Source: Streptomyces sp. NBC_00234 (GTDB lineage Bacteria > Actinomycetota > Actinomycetes > Streptomycetales > Streptomycetaceae). From it: a DNA stretch of 64,000 nt. The DNA is taken from contig NZ_CP108101.1 of the NCBI RefSeq assembly GCF_036195325.1, forward strand, positions 2,418,001-2,482,000, in the 5' to 3' direction. Below, one piece after another: positions 1-7,543 of the stretch (position 1 is its first letter; every line of letters begins with the position of its first letter). Under the pieces are notes generated by a model. It saw nothing but the letters and a program-made list of their open reading frames with translations. It did not search any database and was not told where the DNA came from. The position numbers were made by a program, and so were the translations under genes.

Positions 1-371
1 CCGGTGACGCGCAGGTCGAGGGCGCCGGCGAGGGCGTCGGAGACGCCCGGGTCAGCCGTGTCCGCGTTGGTGTGCGCGACGTGCAGTGCGATGCCGTGGC
101 TGATGAGGCCGTGCACGACCCGGCCCTTGAAGGTGGTGGCCGCCACCGTCGTCGTACCGCGCAGATAGAGCGGGTGGTGGGTGACGATCAGCTGGGCGCC
201 GAGGGTCACGGCCTCGTCGGCGACGTCCTGGACGGGGTCCACCGCGAACAGGACCCGGTCGACGCGCGCGTCGGGGTCGCCGCAGACGGTGCCGACCGCG
301 TCCCATCCTTCGGCCCGCTCGGGGGGCCAGAGGGCGTCGAGCTCGGCGATGACTTCAGACAGACGGGGCAC
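1..371 (-). CDS. Nif3-like dinuclear metal centre protein (partial, C-terminus outside window)
   Basis: The minus-strand reading frame begins at a GTG at 371 and runs off the left edge, giving 123 residues. It shows the Nif3/YbgI/DUF34 pattern: an N-terminal LWPPERAEGWDAVG segment (first metal-site region), then VTHHPLY, where the paired His residues bind the dinuclear metal, and AHTNADTADPGVSDALA, the third conserved block. Family members form hexameric rings; a GTP cyclohydrolase-like or NAD-intermediate hydrolase role has been proposed but the substrate is unsettled. The GTG was chosen because MPRLSEVIAELDALWPP matches the usual family start. It lies 85 bases downstream of the siderophore-binding lipoprotein gene on the same strand and may be read from it. 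The missing part should carry the last metal-binding His/Glu pair. Confidence 0.85.
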   Translation of the reverse strand, partial: MPRLSEVIAELDALWPPERAEGWDAVGTVCGDPDARVDRVLFAVDPVQDVADEAVTLGAQLIVTHHPLYLRGTTTVAATTFKGRVVHGLISHGIALHVAHTNADTADPGVSDALAGALDLRVT

Positions 372-456
372 GGAGGAAAGGCTACCTTCCGTCCGTGCCC
401 CGTCGGCCCTGGCTGCCTGGACCCGTACGGGCCGACCGGCAGCCGGTCACGAATCG

Positions 457-1503
457 TTACTTCACGAGGTCGGCACGGAGGTCGTCGAGGACCAGGTCGG
501 CCGAGGTGACGCCGAGGCCGAGGTACCAGGTCTCGTCGGAGACGTCCTTGGCCCGGCCTTCCTTGACCGCCTTCAGGTTCTTCCACAGCGGGTTGGCCTG
601 CGCGGTGTCGCGCTTGGTGGCCTTCACGTCGCCGTAGACGCCGGTGAAGATCCAGTCGGCGTCGGCCTCGTCGATCTTCTCCGGGCTGATCTCCGCGGCG
701 AGGTCGTTGATCTGCTGGTTCTTGGGCCGGGGCAGACCGGCGTCCTCGAGGATCGTGCCGATGAAGGACGCCTTGGCGTAGAGACGGATCTTGTCCGGCA
801 GGTAGCGGACCATGGAGATGGTCGGCTTGTTCGGGCCGATGTCCTCGCCGAGCTTCTTCGCCTTCGCCTCGTAGGCCGCCAGCTCCGTCTTCGCCTTGGC
901 AGTCTTGTCCAGCGCCGCCGCGTTGAGGAGGTAGTTCTCCTTCCAGGTGAAGCCCGGACGGATGGAGAACACGGTCGGCGCGATCTTGGAGAGCTCGTCG
1001 TACTTGTCCGCGGCGCGCAGCTGGCTGCCGAGGATCAGGTCCGGCTTGAGGCCCGCGATCGCTTCGAGGTTGAGGTTGTTGATCGTGCCGACGTTCTTCG
1101 GGCTGCCCGCGTCCTTCTCCAGGTACGACGGGATGGCCGCGTCGCCTTCGGAGGGAGCGAAGCCGACGGGCTTCACACCCAGCGACACCACGTTGTCGAA
1201 CTCGCCGACGTCCAGGACGACGACCCGCTTGGGGGCGGCCTTGAGCTCGGTCTTGCCCATCGCGTGCGTGAGGGTGCGGGGGAAGGTCCCGGCCTTCGCA
1301 TCGGTGCCGTACTCCGCCGTCTTCTTCGCCGCGTCCCCGAAGTCCTCGCCGCCGGTGGCCACGGCGGCCTTCTTGTCGGCCCCCGCCTCGGCGCCGGCCG
1401 AGTCCGTGGACTTGGCGTCGCCGCTTCCGCAGGCGGAGAGGGAAAGGGCGGCAGCCACTGCCAGGCCGACTGCGGCGGTGCCGCGGCGTCGAAGGGACAT
1501 CAC
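457..1503 (-). CDS. Iron-siderophore ABC transporter substrate-binding lipoprotein
   Basis: The 348-residue protein opens with MMSLRRRGTAAVGLAVAAALSLSACG, a lipoprotein signal whose lipobox LSAC places the mature Cys at about residue 25. The rest is a FecB/FepB (Peripla_BP_2) fold: VVVLDVGEFDNVVSLGVKPVGF at the first lobe, then GTINNLNLEAIAGLKPDLILGS, the usual hinge-proximal motif of ferric-siderophore receptors, and a closing DDLRADL helix. It is expected to bind a ferric hydroxamate or similar siderophore outside the membrane and deliver it to an ABC permease that is not in this window. A DmdR/IdeR-type iron box lies 32 bases upstream of the start, so iron repression is very likely. It resembles DesE/CdtB-type receptors; which siderophore it takes cannot be told from sequence. 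Confidence 0.92.
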   Translation of the reverse strand: MMSLRRRGTAAVGLAVAAALSLSACGSGDAKSTDSAGAEAGADKKAAVATGGEDFGDAAKKTAEYGTDAKAGTFPRTLTHAMGKTELKAAPKRVVVLDVGEFDNVVSLGVKPVGFAPSEGDAAIPSYLEKDAGSPKNVGTINNLNLEAIAGLKPDLILGSQLRAADKYDELSKIAPTVFSIRPGFTWKENYLLNAAALDKTAKAKTELAAYEAKAKKLGEDIGPNKPTISMVRYLPDKIRLYAKASFIGTILEDAGLPRPKNQQINDLAAEISPEKIDEADADWIFTGVYGDVKATKRDTAQANPLWKNLKAVKEGRAKDVSDETWYLGLGVTSADLVLDDLRADLVK

Positions 1504-1534
1504 TTGCTCCAGTTGTGGGTCACACAGGCACTTC

Positions 1535-1553
1535 TTAGGAATGCCTTACCTTA
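1535..1553 (-). promoter_or_regulatory. Iron box (DmdR/IdeR operator) of the siderophore receptor gene
   Basis: The plus strand reads TTAGGAATGCCTTACCTTA, 13 of 19 matches to the actinobacterial iron box TTAGGTTAGGCTAACCTAA, with both outer half-sites (TTAGG and ACCT-A) kept. It sits 32 bases upstream of the lipoprotein start codon, where repressor binding would cover the promoter. The function (Fe2+-dependent repression by DmdR1) is inferred from the motif and the gene it precedes. Confidence 0.72.
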
Positions 1554-1698
1554 TCCACGCCCCTCACCCCCCAGCACAACCGCCCCCCTGCGCTCAGGCG
1601 ATTACGGACACCGCCACCCTTATGTGTGAAGCGGGATCCTTGGTGTTGTTCGGCAGGAAGTGCGAAAACTAGCTTCGGTGGCCGGAGGTGATGACTTC

Positions 1699-2991
1699 AT
1701 GACTGCCTGTGCCATCGAGGGTGAGACCGCCGGGGCCACCGACACGGTGGAGCCCCCGCCCGAGGAACCGGGCGAGCCCGGAGAGCCGGAAGCCGCTGCT
1801 GCGGGTGACGGCGCGGCCGGCGAGGGCCTGCCCGGTGAAGCCGCGCCGGCCGTTCCGTATGCGCAGCCCCCGTTCACGATCACCGCGAACGGTGCGTACG
1901 CGGCCCGGCTCACGGCCGCCCCGGGAGCGCCCGGTGCGGAGCGGGCGTGGTTCGCGGAGCGCTGGACGCTGGACGGACCCGAGCCGTACGCAGTGCCCCT
2001 CCCCCTGGACCAGCCCGAGGAACGGGACTCCGACGTCGTGCCGCTCGCCGACGGCCGGGTCCTCATCCGGAGGCTGGTGGACGGGCGCCACGCCTTCTCG
2101 CTGCTCTACCCCACGGGGCCCGGAACGGGCGAACTGCCGCTGGGCGCCGTCGAATGCACCGGCCTGACGCTGCTTCCGCCGTCACCGGACGGCGCGAGCG
2201 TGTTCGCCCTGGTCCCCGGTGAGCGCTCCACCGCCGTCTGGCTGGTGGCGGGCGGCGCCTTCGGCCCCGAACACGTCGCCGATGTGCCGGGGCACTGTTC
2301 CGGCGGGGTGTGGCTGGACCGGGCGGGACGGCTGCTGGCGCTGGACCGGCAACTGCCGGGCGGTGGCCCGGTGAAGGCCGTCGCCGTCGATCTGGAACGC
2401 GGCGGCGAGGTGACGCCGCTGCTCCAGATCGCGCCGGGGAGCGACGACCGGCTGCTGCTGGCCGACGCGGACAGCGGGCTGCTGCTGATCCGCTCCGACG
2501 CGCCGGGCCACGACCGGCTCGGCTGGGGCGTGCTCGGCAGCACTCTGCCGGTGCGCTTCCCGGAGTGCCTGCGTCCGGCCGATGTCGCGGTGACGCCCTT
2601 CGCCGTACAGCCGGGGCAGATGCTGATGCCGGAGAGCTGTGCGGTGGCCCTGCGGATCGACGGGGCGGCGGGCAGCTGGGTGGGGGTGTGGCGTCCGGCG
2701 GGCCGGCGGCTGCACCAGTTCGCGGCACCCGAGGGATGGCCTGCCGGTTCCGGGTTCTGGAGCCGGGACGGCGTACTGCGCCTGCCGTACGCCCAGGCCG
2801 GCACCCCGTGCGCGGTGGCGCTGCTGGAGGCACCGGCGGACGAGGAGAACTGCCCCCTGACGGTCCCGGATCACCCGGCCGGAAGTGGAGCGCAACCATC
2901 CGCGGCCCGTGTGCTTCCTGTGGTGTGTAAGCCGGTTCCCCTGGGGCAGGCGCCTCTTCTGGGGCGCATGGCGCCTGGCCGGACCCTCTAA
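1699..2991 (+). CDS. Unrecognised protein with acidic N-terminus and beta-propeller-like repeats
   Basis: I do not recognise a named family. The start at 1699 is preferred over an in-frame ATG at 1660 because GGAGGTG ends nine bases before it. The 430-residue product begins with a Glu/Pro/Gly/Ala-rich stretch (about residues 5-45) and continues with short beta-strand-rich blocks such as VVPLADGRVLIRRLVDG, SPDGASVFALVPG and VWLDRAGRLLALDR, spaced like blades of a WD40/Kelch-style propeller. No signal peptide or membrane segment is visible, so it is probably cytoplasmic. It stands alone, divergent from the siderophore receptor. The last 40 residues are of lower complexity and may not belong to the fold. 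Confidence 0.6.
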   Translation: MTACAIEGETAGATDTVEPPPEEPGEPGEPEAAAAGDGAAGEGLPGEAAPAVPYAQPPFTITANGAYAARLTAAPGAPGAERAWFAERWTLDGPEPYAVPLPLDQPEERDSDVVPLADGRVLIRRLVDGRHAFSLLYPTGPGTGELPLGAVECTGLTLLPPSPDGASVFALVPGERSTAVWLVAGGAFGPEHVADVPGHCSGGVWLDRAGRLLALDRQLPGGGPVKAVAVDLERGGEVTPLLQIAPGSDDRLLLADADSGLLLIRSDAPGHDRLGWGVLGSTLPVRFPECLRPADVAVTPFAVQPGQMLMPESCAVALRIDGAAGSWVGVWRPAGRRLHQFAAPEGWPAGSGFWSRDGVLRLPYAQAGTPCAVALLEAPADEENCPLTVPDHPAGSGAQPSAARVLPVVCKPVPLGQAPLLGRMAPGRTL

Positions 2992-3108
2992 AATCCTGGC
3001 CTGGGCCACGCAGCCGTACCGGGGCGGTCGCCGACGGTGACCACGTCGGATGGCGGGGGCGGGGCTTGCGACACACACGTACGCGATCACAACGGGGTGA
3101 CTTCCCAC

Positions 3109-3282
3109 ATGTCTGAAGCCCGAACCGACACGACCCAGACGCGTCCGCCGGGGGCGGAAGCGCAACGGGCCGAAGCCGGTGGCTCCGGAAAGCACCGAGG
3201 GGGTGCGTCGATGGAGAACACGGCCGCGCAGCCGCACGGCCGCCACCGCCGCCCCTCCGAAGGGGGTGGCAGAGCGGTCTGA
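3109..3282 (+). CDS. Small basic hypothetical protein (57 aa)
   Basis: An ATG at 3109 is preceded by GGGGTGA at a spacing of eight bases and opens a 57-codon frame ending at 3282. The product is hydrophilic and rich in Gly, Arg and His, ending in HGRHRRPSEGGGRAV, a tail style common in small Streptomyces proteins of unknown role. It has no hydrophobic segment or metal motif. A strong bidirectional terminator follows 30 bases later, which supports a real short transcript. An earlier in-frame ATG at 3037 lacks a ribosome site. Confidence 0.45.
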   Translation: MSEARTDTTQTRPPGAEAQRAEAGGSGKHRGGASMENTAAQPHGRHRRPSEGGGRAV

Positions 3283-3312
3283 GCCCGCGCTGCACGACAG
3301 GAGATCCGGACC

Positions 3313-3364
3313 GAACGAGGGAGGGCCGCCACAGCCGTCGGGCTGTGGCGGCCCTCCCTCGTTC
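3313..3364. terminator. Bidirectional terminator between convergent genes
   Basis: A perfect 24-base inverted repeat (3313-3336 and 3341-3364) with a four-base GTCG loop, starting GAACGAGGGAGGGCCGCC. It lies between the small gene ending at 3282 and the SDR gene whose stop is at 3369 on the other strand, so it can serve both. Confidence 0.9.
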
Positions 3365-3368
3365 CGCT

Positions 3369-4316
3369 CTACTCCCGCTTCAGCCCGAGGACCTCCACCG
3401 CCGCGAAGGTCTCGTTCGGCGGCCGGTCCTCGTAGTACGGAGTGATCAGCCCGTCCAGCTCGTCGAAGGTGAACGTCTCCTTCGTCGAGTCGAACTTCGC
3501 CGCCACCCTGGGCCGTTCGACGATCGCCACCATGCCGCCGTGGACGACGAGCAGCTGACCGTTGACCTTGGCCGCCGCCGGGGAGGCCAAGTAGCCGACG
3601 AGCGGCGACACGTGCTCGGGAGCGAGGGCGTCGAGACTGCCGTCGGCGGGTTCCTGGAAGCCGGCGAAGACGTCCTCGGTCATCCGTGTGCGGGCGCGCG
3701 GGCAGATGGCGTTGGCCGTGGCTCCGTACCTGGCCAGGGCCTGCGCGGTGGAGGTCGTGAGGCCGACGATGCCGCCCTTGGCCGCCGCGTAGTTCGGCTG
3801 CCCCGCCGACCCCGCGAGGAACGCCTCGGACGAGGTGTTGACGATCCGCCCGTAGACGGGACCGCCGGCCTCCTTGGAGCGGGCGCGCCAGTGGGCCGCG
3901 GCGAAGTGCGTGGTGTTGAAGTGGCCCTTCAGGTGGACCCGGATGACGGAGTCCCACTCGTCCTCCGTCATCGAGAAGACCATCCGGTCGCGCAGGATGC
4001 CCGCGTTGTTGACGAGGACGTCGAGCTTTCCGTAGGTGGCCACGGCCAGTTCGACGAGCGCGCGGGCCTGCTCGTGGTCGGAGACGTCGCCGAGGTGCGC
4101 GACCGCCCGGCCGCCCGCGGCCCGGATCTCCGCGGCGACCTCCTCGGCGGGGGCGGCCGATGCCTCGCCGGAGCCGTCACGGCCCGGCTGCCCGTAGTCG
4201 TTGACGACGACGGCCGCGCCGAGCCGCGCCAGTTCCAGGGCTTCGGCGCGCCCGAGGCCGCGGCCCGCACCGGTGACGATCGCGGCCAGGCCCTCCAGCG
4301 GAAGGGGATGTGACAT
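3369..4316 (-). CDS. SDR-family 3-hydroxyacyl-CoA/17-beta-hydroxysteroid dehydrogenase, Hsd4A-like
   Basis: A 315-residue short-chain dehydrogenase. TGAGRGLGRAEA at residues 15-26 is the Rossmann nucleotide loop, VNDYG follows strand 2, NNAG is at about 117, and NTSSEA with YAAAKGG gives the catalytic Ser-Tyr-Lys. The NAICPRARTRMTEDVF stretch and the roughly 315-residue length resemble the dehydrogenase part of peroxisomal MFE-2 and mycobacterial Hsd4A (Rv3502c), which oxidises 3-hydroxyacyl-CoA of sterol side chains. It is the last gene of an operon read from a KstR-type operator at 6422: MaoC hydratase, zinc alcohol dehydrogenase, then this gene 40 bases later. Hydratase plus dehydrogenase would together do steps 2 and 3 of beta-oxidation. 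The exact substrate is inferred. Confidence 0.85.
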   Translation of the reverse strand: MSHPLPLEGLAAIVTGAGRGLGRAEALELARLGAAVVVNDYGQPGRDGSGEASAAPAEEVAAEIRAAGGRAVAHLGDVSDHEQARALVELAVATYGKLDVLVNNAGILRDRMVFSMTEDEWDSVIRVHLKGHFNTTHFAAAHWRARSKEAGGPVYGRIVNTSSEAFLAGSAGQPNYAAAKGGIVGLTTSTAQALARYGATANAICPRARTRMTEDVFAGFQEPADGSLDALAPEHVSPLVGYLASPAAAKVNGQLLVVHGGMVAIVERPRVAAKFDSTKETFTFDELDGLITPYYEDRPPNETFAAVEVLGLKRE

Positions 4317-4356
4317 CGCAGTCCTCAGCGTCCTTCTCGGTAGATCGGTGGGGAGG

Positions 4357-5433
4357 TCAGAGCTGGATGCAGGTACGCAGCGACTCGCCGGTCCTCATCT
4401 GGTCCAGGGCGTCGTTGACACCGTCGAGCCGCACCCGGTGGGTGATCATCGATTCGAGGTCGATGCGTCCCGCGCGCCACAGGGCGATGGCCCGCTCGTA
4501 GGAACGGAGCACGTCCCCTCCGCCGTACATGGAGGGCAGGATCCGCTTCTCGTCGAAGAACAGCTCGAACATGTTGGCCTGGAAGTTGTCGTCCATCGCG
4601 CCCGCGCCGACGACGCAGAGCGTGCCTCCGCGCCGGGTGTTCTCGTACGCCGTGCGGGCCGTCACCGACTTCCCGACGACCTCGAAGACGTAGTCGAAGC
4701 CCTCGCCTCCGGTGATCCGCTGTTTGGCGTCGGCGAACCCGTCCGGTGACACCGCCTCGGTGGCACCGAACCGCAGCGCCGCCTCACGACGCGAGGCGAC
4801 CGGGTCGACGGCGACGATCTGGGCCGCGCCCTGGACCCGCGCGCCCTGGATCGTGGAGATGCCGACTCCTCCGCAGCCGATCACGGCGACCGACGAACCG
4901 GCCTCCACCTGGGCGGTGTTGATGGCGGCTCCGAGCCCGGTGGTGACGCCGCAGCCGATCAGCGCGGCGATGTCGAAGGGCACGTCGTCGGGGATCGGCA
5001 CCGCACAGCCGGCGCCGACGACGACCTCTTCGGTGAAGGTGCCGCTCCCGGCCATGCCGAACACGTCCCCGCCGGGGCGCCTGAAGTTGGGGGTGCCCGC
5101 GTTCATGAGGCTGGCCAGACAGAGGTGGGTCTGGCCGCGCTTGCAGGAGGGGCACGCGCCGCAGGCGGGCAGCCAGCAGACCACCACGCGGTCCCCCTGG
5201 CTGAGTCCGGTCACTCCGTCTCCGACGTCGATGACCTCGCCCGCGCCCTCGTGCCCGGGGACGAAGGGGGCGGGCTGCGGGAGCACCCCGCTCATCGCGG
5301 AGACGTCGGAGTGACAGAGTCCGGCGGCCTTGATGCGGAGCTTGACCTTGCCGGGACCGAAGCCCACCGCCTCGACGTCGTCGAGGACTTCCAGCTTGTC
5401 CTGGCCTATCTCGTGCAGTACGGCTGCGCGCAT
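4357..5433 (-). CDS. Zinc-dependent alcohol dehydrogenase (MDR family, class III-like)
   Basis: A 358-residue medium-chain dehydrogenase. GLCHSDVSAMSG carries the catalytic zinc Cys, GHEGAGEV the catalytic-domain His/Glu, and CGACPSCKRGQTHLC at about 92-106 the four structural-zinc cysteines in the C-x2-C-x2-C-x7-C pattern. GCGGVGIS is the nucleotide loop and the following VAVDPVASRR Asp predicts NAD preference. The start has GGGGAG eight bases upstream. It is the middle gene of the MaoC/ADH/SDR operon (25 bases after MaoC, 40 before SDR). Similar ADHs accompany P450s and steroid-catabolic genes in mycobacteria, where the hydroxylated side chain is oxidised to aldehyde; that role is inferred here. 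Confidence 0.88.
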   Translation of the reverse strand: MRAAVLHEIGQDKLEVLDDVEAVGFGPGKVKLRIKAAGLCHSDVSAMSGVLPQPAPFVPGHEGAGEVIDVGDGVTGLSQGDRVVVCWLPACGACPSCKRGQTHLCLASLMNAGTPNFRRPGGDVFGMAGSGTFTEEVVVGAGCAVPIPDDVPFDIAALIGCGVTTGLGAAINTAQVEAGSSVAVIGCGGVGISTIQGARVQGAAQIVAVDPVASRREAALRFGATEAVSPDGFADAKQRITGGEGFDYVFEVVGKSVTARTAYENTRRGGTLCVVGAGAMDDNFQANMFELFFDEKRILPSMYGGGDVLRSYERAIALWRAGRIDLESMITHRVRLDGVNDALDQMRTGESLRTCIQL

Positions 5434-5458
5434 GGTGCGGCTCCCCTCATGGAGTTGT

Positions 5459-6313
5459 TCAGGAGTGTTCGACGAGCGTGCTGTCGAGAACCGGTGCGCC
5501 GTCCCGTTCGACGGCGCTCACCGCCACCGAGACCGTCCCCTCCCCGGTCCACATCTCGATGCGGAGGGTCTCGCCGGGGAAGGCGACCCCGGCGAAGCGG
5601 GCACTGAAGGAGCGGATCCTGCCGACGTCTCCGCCGAGCACCGTGTCGGCGACGGCCTTGAGCGTCATGCCGTAGGTGCACAGTCCGTGCAGGATCGGCC
5701 GGTCGAAGCCGGCCAGGGCCGCGAACTCCGGGTCGGCGTGGAGCGGGTTCCAGTCCCCGGAGAGCCGGTACAGCAGCGCCTGGTCCTCGCGGACGCGCCG
5801 CTCCACCGTGTGGTCCGGGACGACGGCCGGCAGGGAGACCTTCGTGGAGGGCCCGCGCTCGCCACCGAAGCCGCCCTCTCCCCGGACGAAGATCTGGGCC
5901 TCGTTGGTCCACAAGGGGCCGTCGTCGTCGGCCGCCTCGGTACGCAGCACGAGGACGGCCGCCTTGCCCTTGTCGTACACCGCGGCGACCTTCGAGGTCT
6001 GTACGGCGCTTCCCCGTACCGGGATCGGCCGGTGCACCCGAACGGACTGGGCGCCGTGCAGGACGGCGGCGAGGTCGATGTCGACGCCCGGTGAGGAGAG
6101 CCCGCCCACGACACCCATGCCCGCGCCCGCGACGGTGGCGAAGCTCGGGAGCACATGGAGCCTGGACTCCAGGGTGTAGCGCAGCTCGCCGGGGTCGGTG
6201 GCGGGGGTGCCCGCGCCGAGGCCGAGGTGGTAGAGCTGGATGTCCTTGTGGTCCCAGCGGATCTCGGCGGTCCTCGGTTCGGCGGCGACCGCCTTCTCGG
6301 CATCAATGGGCAT
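5459..6313 (-). CDS. MaoC-type 2-enoyl-CoA hydratase, Hsd4B-like
   Basis: The start at 6313 (MPIDAEKAV) is set by AAGGAG ten bases upstream; a longer frame to 6388 lacks a ribosome site. The 284-residue protein is a double hot-dog enzyme. An N-terminal FAS1/HTD-like half (about 1-150) is followed by the MaoC half, whose hydratase-2 signature LSGDWNPLHADPEFAALAGF holds the catalytic Asp and His, ahead of ILHGLCTYG. Length and architecture match actinobacterial 2-enoyl-CoA hydratases of sterol degradation (Hsd4B, Rv3538 type) and HtdY. It would hydrate trans-2-enoyl-CoA before the SDR encoded in the same operon. It is the first gene of that operon, and a perfect KstR-type operator lies about 109 bases upstream of the start. 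Confidence 0.88.
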   Translation of the reverse strand: MPIDAEKAVAAEPRTAEIRWDHKDIQLYHLGLGAGTPATDPGELRYTLESRLHVLPSFATVAGAGMGVVGGLSSPGVDIDLAAVLHGAQSVRVHRPIPVRGSAVQTSKVAAVYDKGKAAVLVLRTEAADDDGPLWTNEAQIFVRGEGGFGGERGPSTKVSLPAVVPDHTVERRVREDQALLYRLSGDWNPLHADPEFAALAGFDRPILHGLCTYGMTLKAVADTVLGGDVGRIRSFSARFAGVAFPGETLRIEMWTGEGTVSVAVSAVERDGAPVLDSTLVEHS

Positions 6314-6421
6314 GGGAATGCTGCTCCTTGATGGTTGGTCCTGCTGGCGGAGAGACCCCGGCACGGCCGTCCGCACCGTCGGCCGCACCGAGGTCGTGTG
6401 CGGACCGGCCCGGACGTCTTC

Positions 6422-6435
6422 TAGAACGTGTTCTA
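6422..6435. promoter_or_regulatory. KstR-type operator in front of the MaoC/ADH/SDR operon
   Basis: The 16-base dyad CTAGAACGTGTTCTAG (6421-6436) contains an exact TnnAACnnGTTnnA, the consensus of mycobacterial KstR. It lies in the 279-base gap between the divergent MaoC and ABC genes, 109 bases from the MaoC start and closer to that side. A short hairpin AGGGCC-GAT-GGCCCT follows at 6435-6449. A KstR-like repressor is encoded at 31386. Confidence 0.75.
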
Positions 6436-6484
6436 GGGCCGATGGCCCTATGTATAACGCAAGCCCCAGCAGTTGTGAATACCG

Positions 6485-6499
6485 CTGACGTCACGTCAG
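6485..6499. promoter_or_regulatory. 15-base palindrome upstream of the ABC/two-component operon
   Basis: CTGACGTCACGTCAG is a perfect inverted repeat (CTGACGT-C-ACGTCAG) about 94 bases before the ATPase start at 6593. Position and symmetry suggest an operator, possibly for the response regulator encoded at the end of the operon. No match to a named regulator is claimed. Confidence 0.45.
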
Positions 6500-6592
6500 A
6501 TTCGGTCGGGGGCGGGCCAGTACATTTGTCACGGCCGAGTCCGTACATCCGCATCTGCCGGAGGTGGCCGCCCGCTCCGTACCGTCGACGGC

Positions 6593-7543
6593 ATGACGCA
6601 GACACCGGACTCCGCATCCGTGGTGAACTTCGACGGGGCGGTCAAGAACTACGGCGCCGTACGGGCCGTGGACGGCATCGACCTCGACGTACGGCGCGGC
6701 GAGACCGTCGCCCTGCTCGGCCGGAACGGCGCGGGCAAATCCTCCGCCATCGCCCTCCTCCTCGGCCTGAACGAGCCCGACGCCGGACGGGTGCGGCTCT
6801 TCGGGAACACCCCGGGGTGGGCGGTGCGGGCGGGACGGGTCGGCGCGATGCTCCAGGACGGCTCCGGGGTGCCCCGGGTCACCGTGCACGAACTGGTCGC
6901 GTTCGTCGCCTCGACGTACCCGCGGCCGATGCCGGTCGCCGAGGCGCTGGCGCTGGCCGGACTCACCGGATTCGCCGGGAGGCGCGTCGACAAGCTCTCG
7001 GGCGGCCAGGCCCAACGGGTGCGCTTCGCGGTGGCGCTGGCGGGCAACCCCGAGCTGCTGGTCCTCGACGAGCCGACCGTCGCGCTCGACGTGGAGGCCC
7101 GGCGGGCGTTCTGGGTGTCGATGCGCTCGTACGCAGCCCGGGGCAACACCGTGCTCTTCTCCACGCACTATCTGGCGGAGGCCGACGAGAACGCCGACCG
7201 CATCGTCGTCCTCGACGCGGGCCGGATCGTGGCGGACGGCAGCGGCGAGCACATCAAGCAGTCGGTCGGCGGCAGCCTCGTCGCCTTCGACCTCGAAGGG
7301 CGCGGCACGGAGGGGCTCGCCCGGCTGCCCGGTGTCACGTCCGTCGAGATCCGCGGGGACCGTGCGCGGCTCCGCAGCGACGACTCGGACGCCACGGTCA
7401 GGGCCCTGGTCGCGCGCGGCGCGTTCCGGCGCCTGGAGGTCTCCCCCGCGAGCCTGGAGGACGCCTTCCTCTCGCTCACCGCACACGACGGCACCGCACA
7501 CGAGAACGCCCACGAGGACGCCCAGGAAAGCGAGACGGTCTGA
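6593..7543 (+). CDS. ABC transporter ATP-binding protein (ABC-2 export type)
   Basis: The 316-residue protein has a full nucleotide-binding domain: Walker A GRNGAGKS at about residue 43, signature LSGGQ at about 137, Walker B LLVLDEP followed by the D-loop VALD, and the switch His in STHYLAEAD. The C-terminal 80 residues form the extra domain typical of DrrA/NatA-like exporters. Its stop overlaps the permease start by one base. The complete module is ATPase, permease, histidine kinase and response regulator. It matches the arrangement in which a DesK/DesR-type two-component system controls a drug or lipid exporter, as in yvfSTU-like modules. The exported compound is unknown. Confidence 0.92.
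   Translation: MTQTPDSASVVNFDGAVKNYGAVRAVDGIDLDVRRGETVALLGRNGAGKSSAIALLLGLNEPDAGRVRLFGNTPGWAVRAGRVGAMLQDGSGVPRVTVHELVAFVASTYPRPMPVAEALALAGLTGFAGRRVDKLSGGQAQRVRFAVALAGNPELLVLDEPTVALDVEARRAFWVSMRSYAARGNTVLFSTHYLAEADENADRIVVLDAGRIVADGSGEHIKQSVGGSLVAFDLEGRGTEGLARLPGVTSVEIRGDRARLRSDDSDATVRALVARGAFRRLEVSPASLEDAFLSLTAHDGTAHENAHEDAQESETV

Noticed and set aside
372..390. Possible second iron box GGAGGAAAGGCTACCTTCC before the Nif3-like gene
   Set aside because: Only about 11 of 19 matches, with both outer half-sites lost; it overlaps the ribosome-site region and is read within the same transcript as the lipoprotein.
4565..4578. TCGAACATGTTGGC, an AAC-N2-GTT core inside the alcohol dehydrogenase gene
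   Set aside because: It lies within coding sequence and lacks the final A; most likely codon coincidence.
6314..6388. Longer N-terminus for the MaoC-type hydratase
   Set aside because: The extra 25 residues have no family match and the ribosome site AAGGAG precedes the later ATG.
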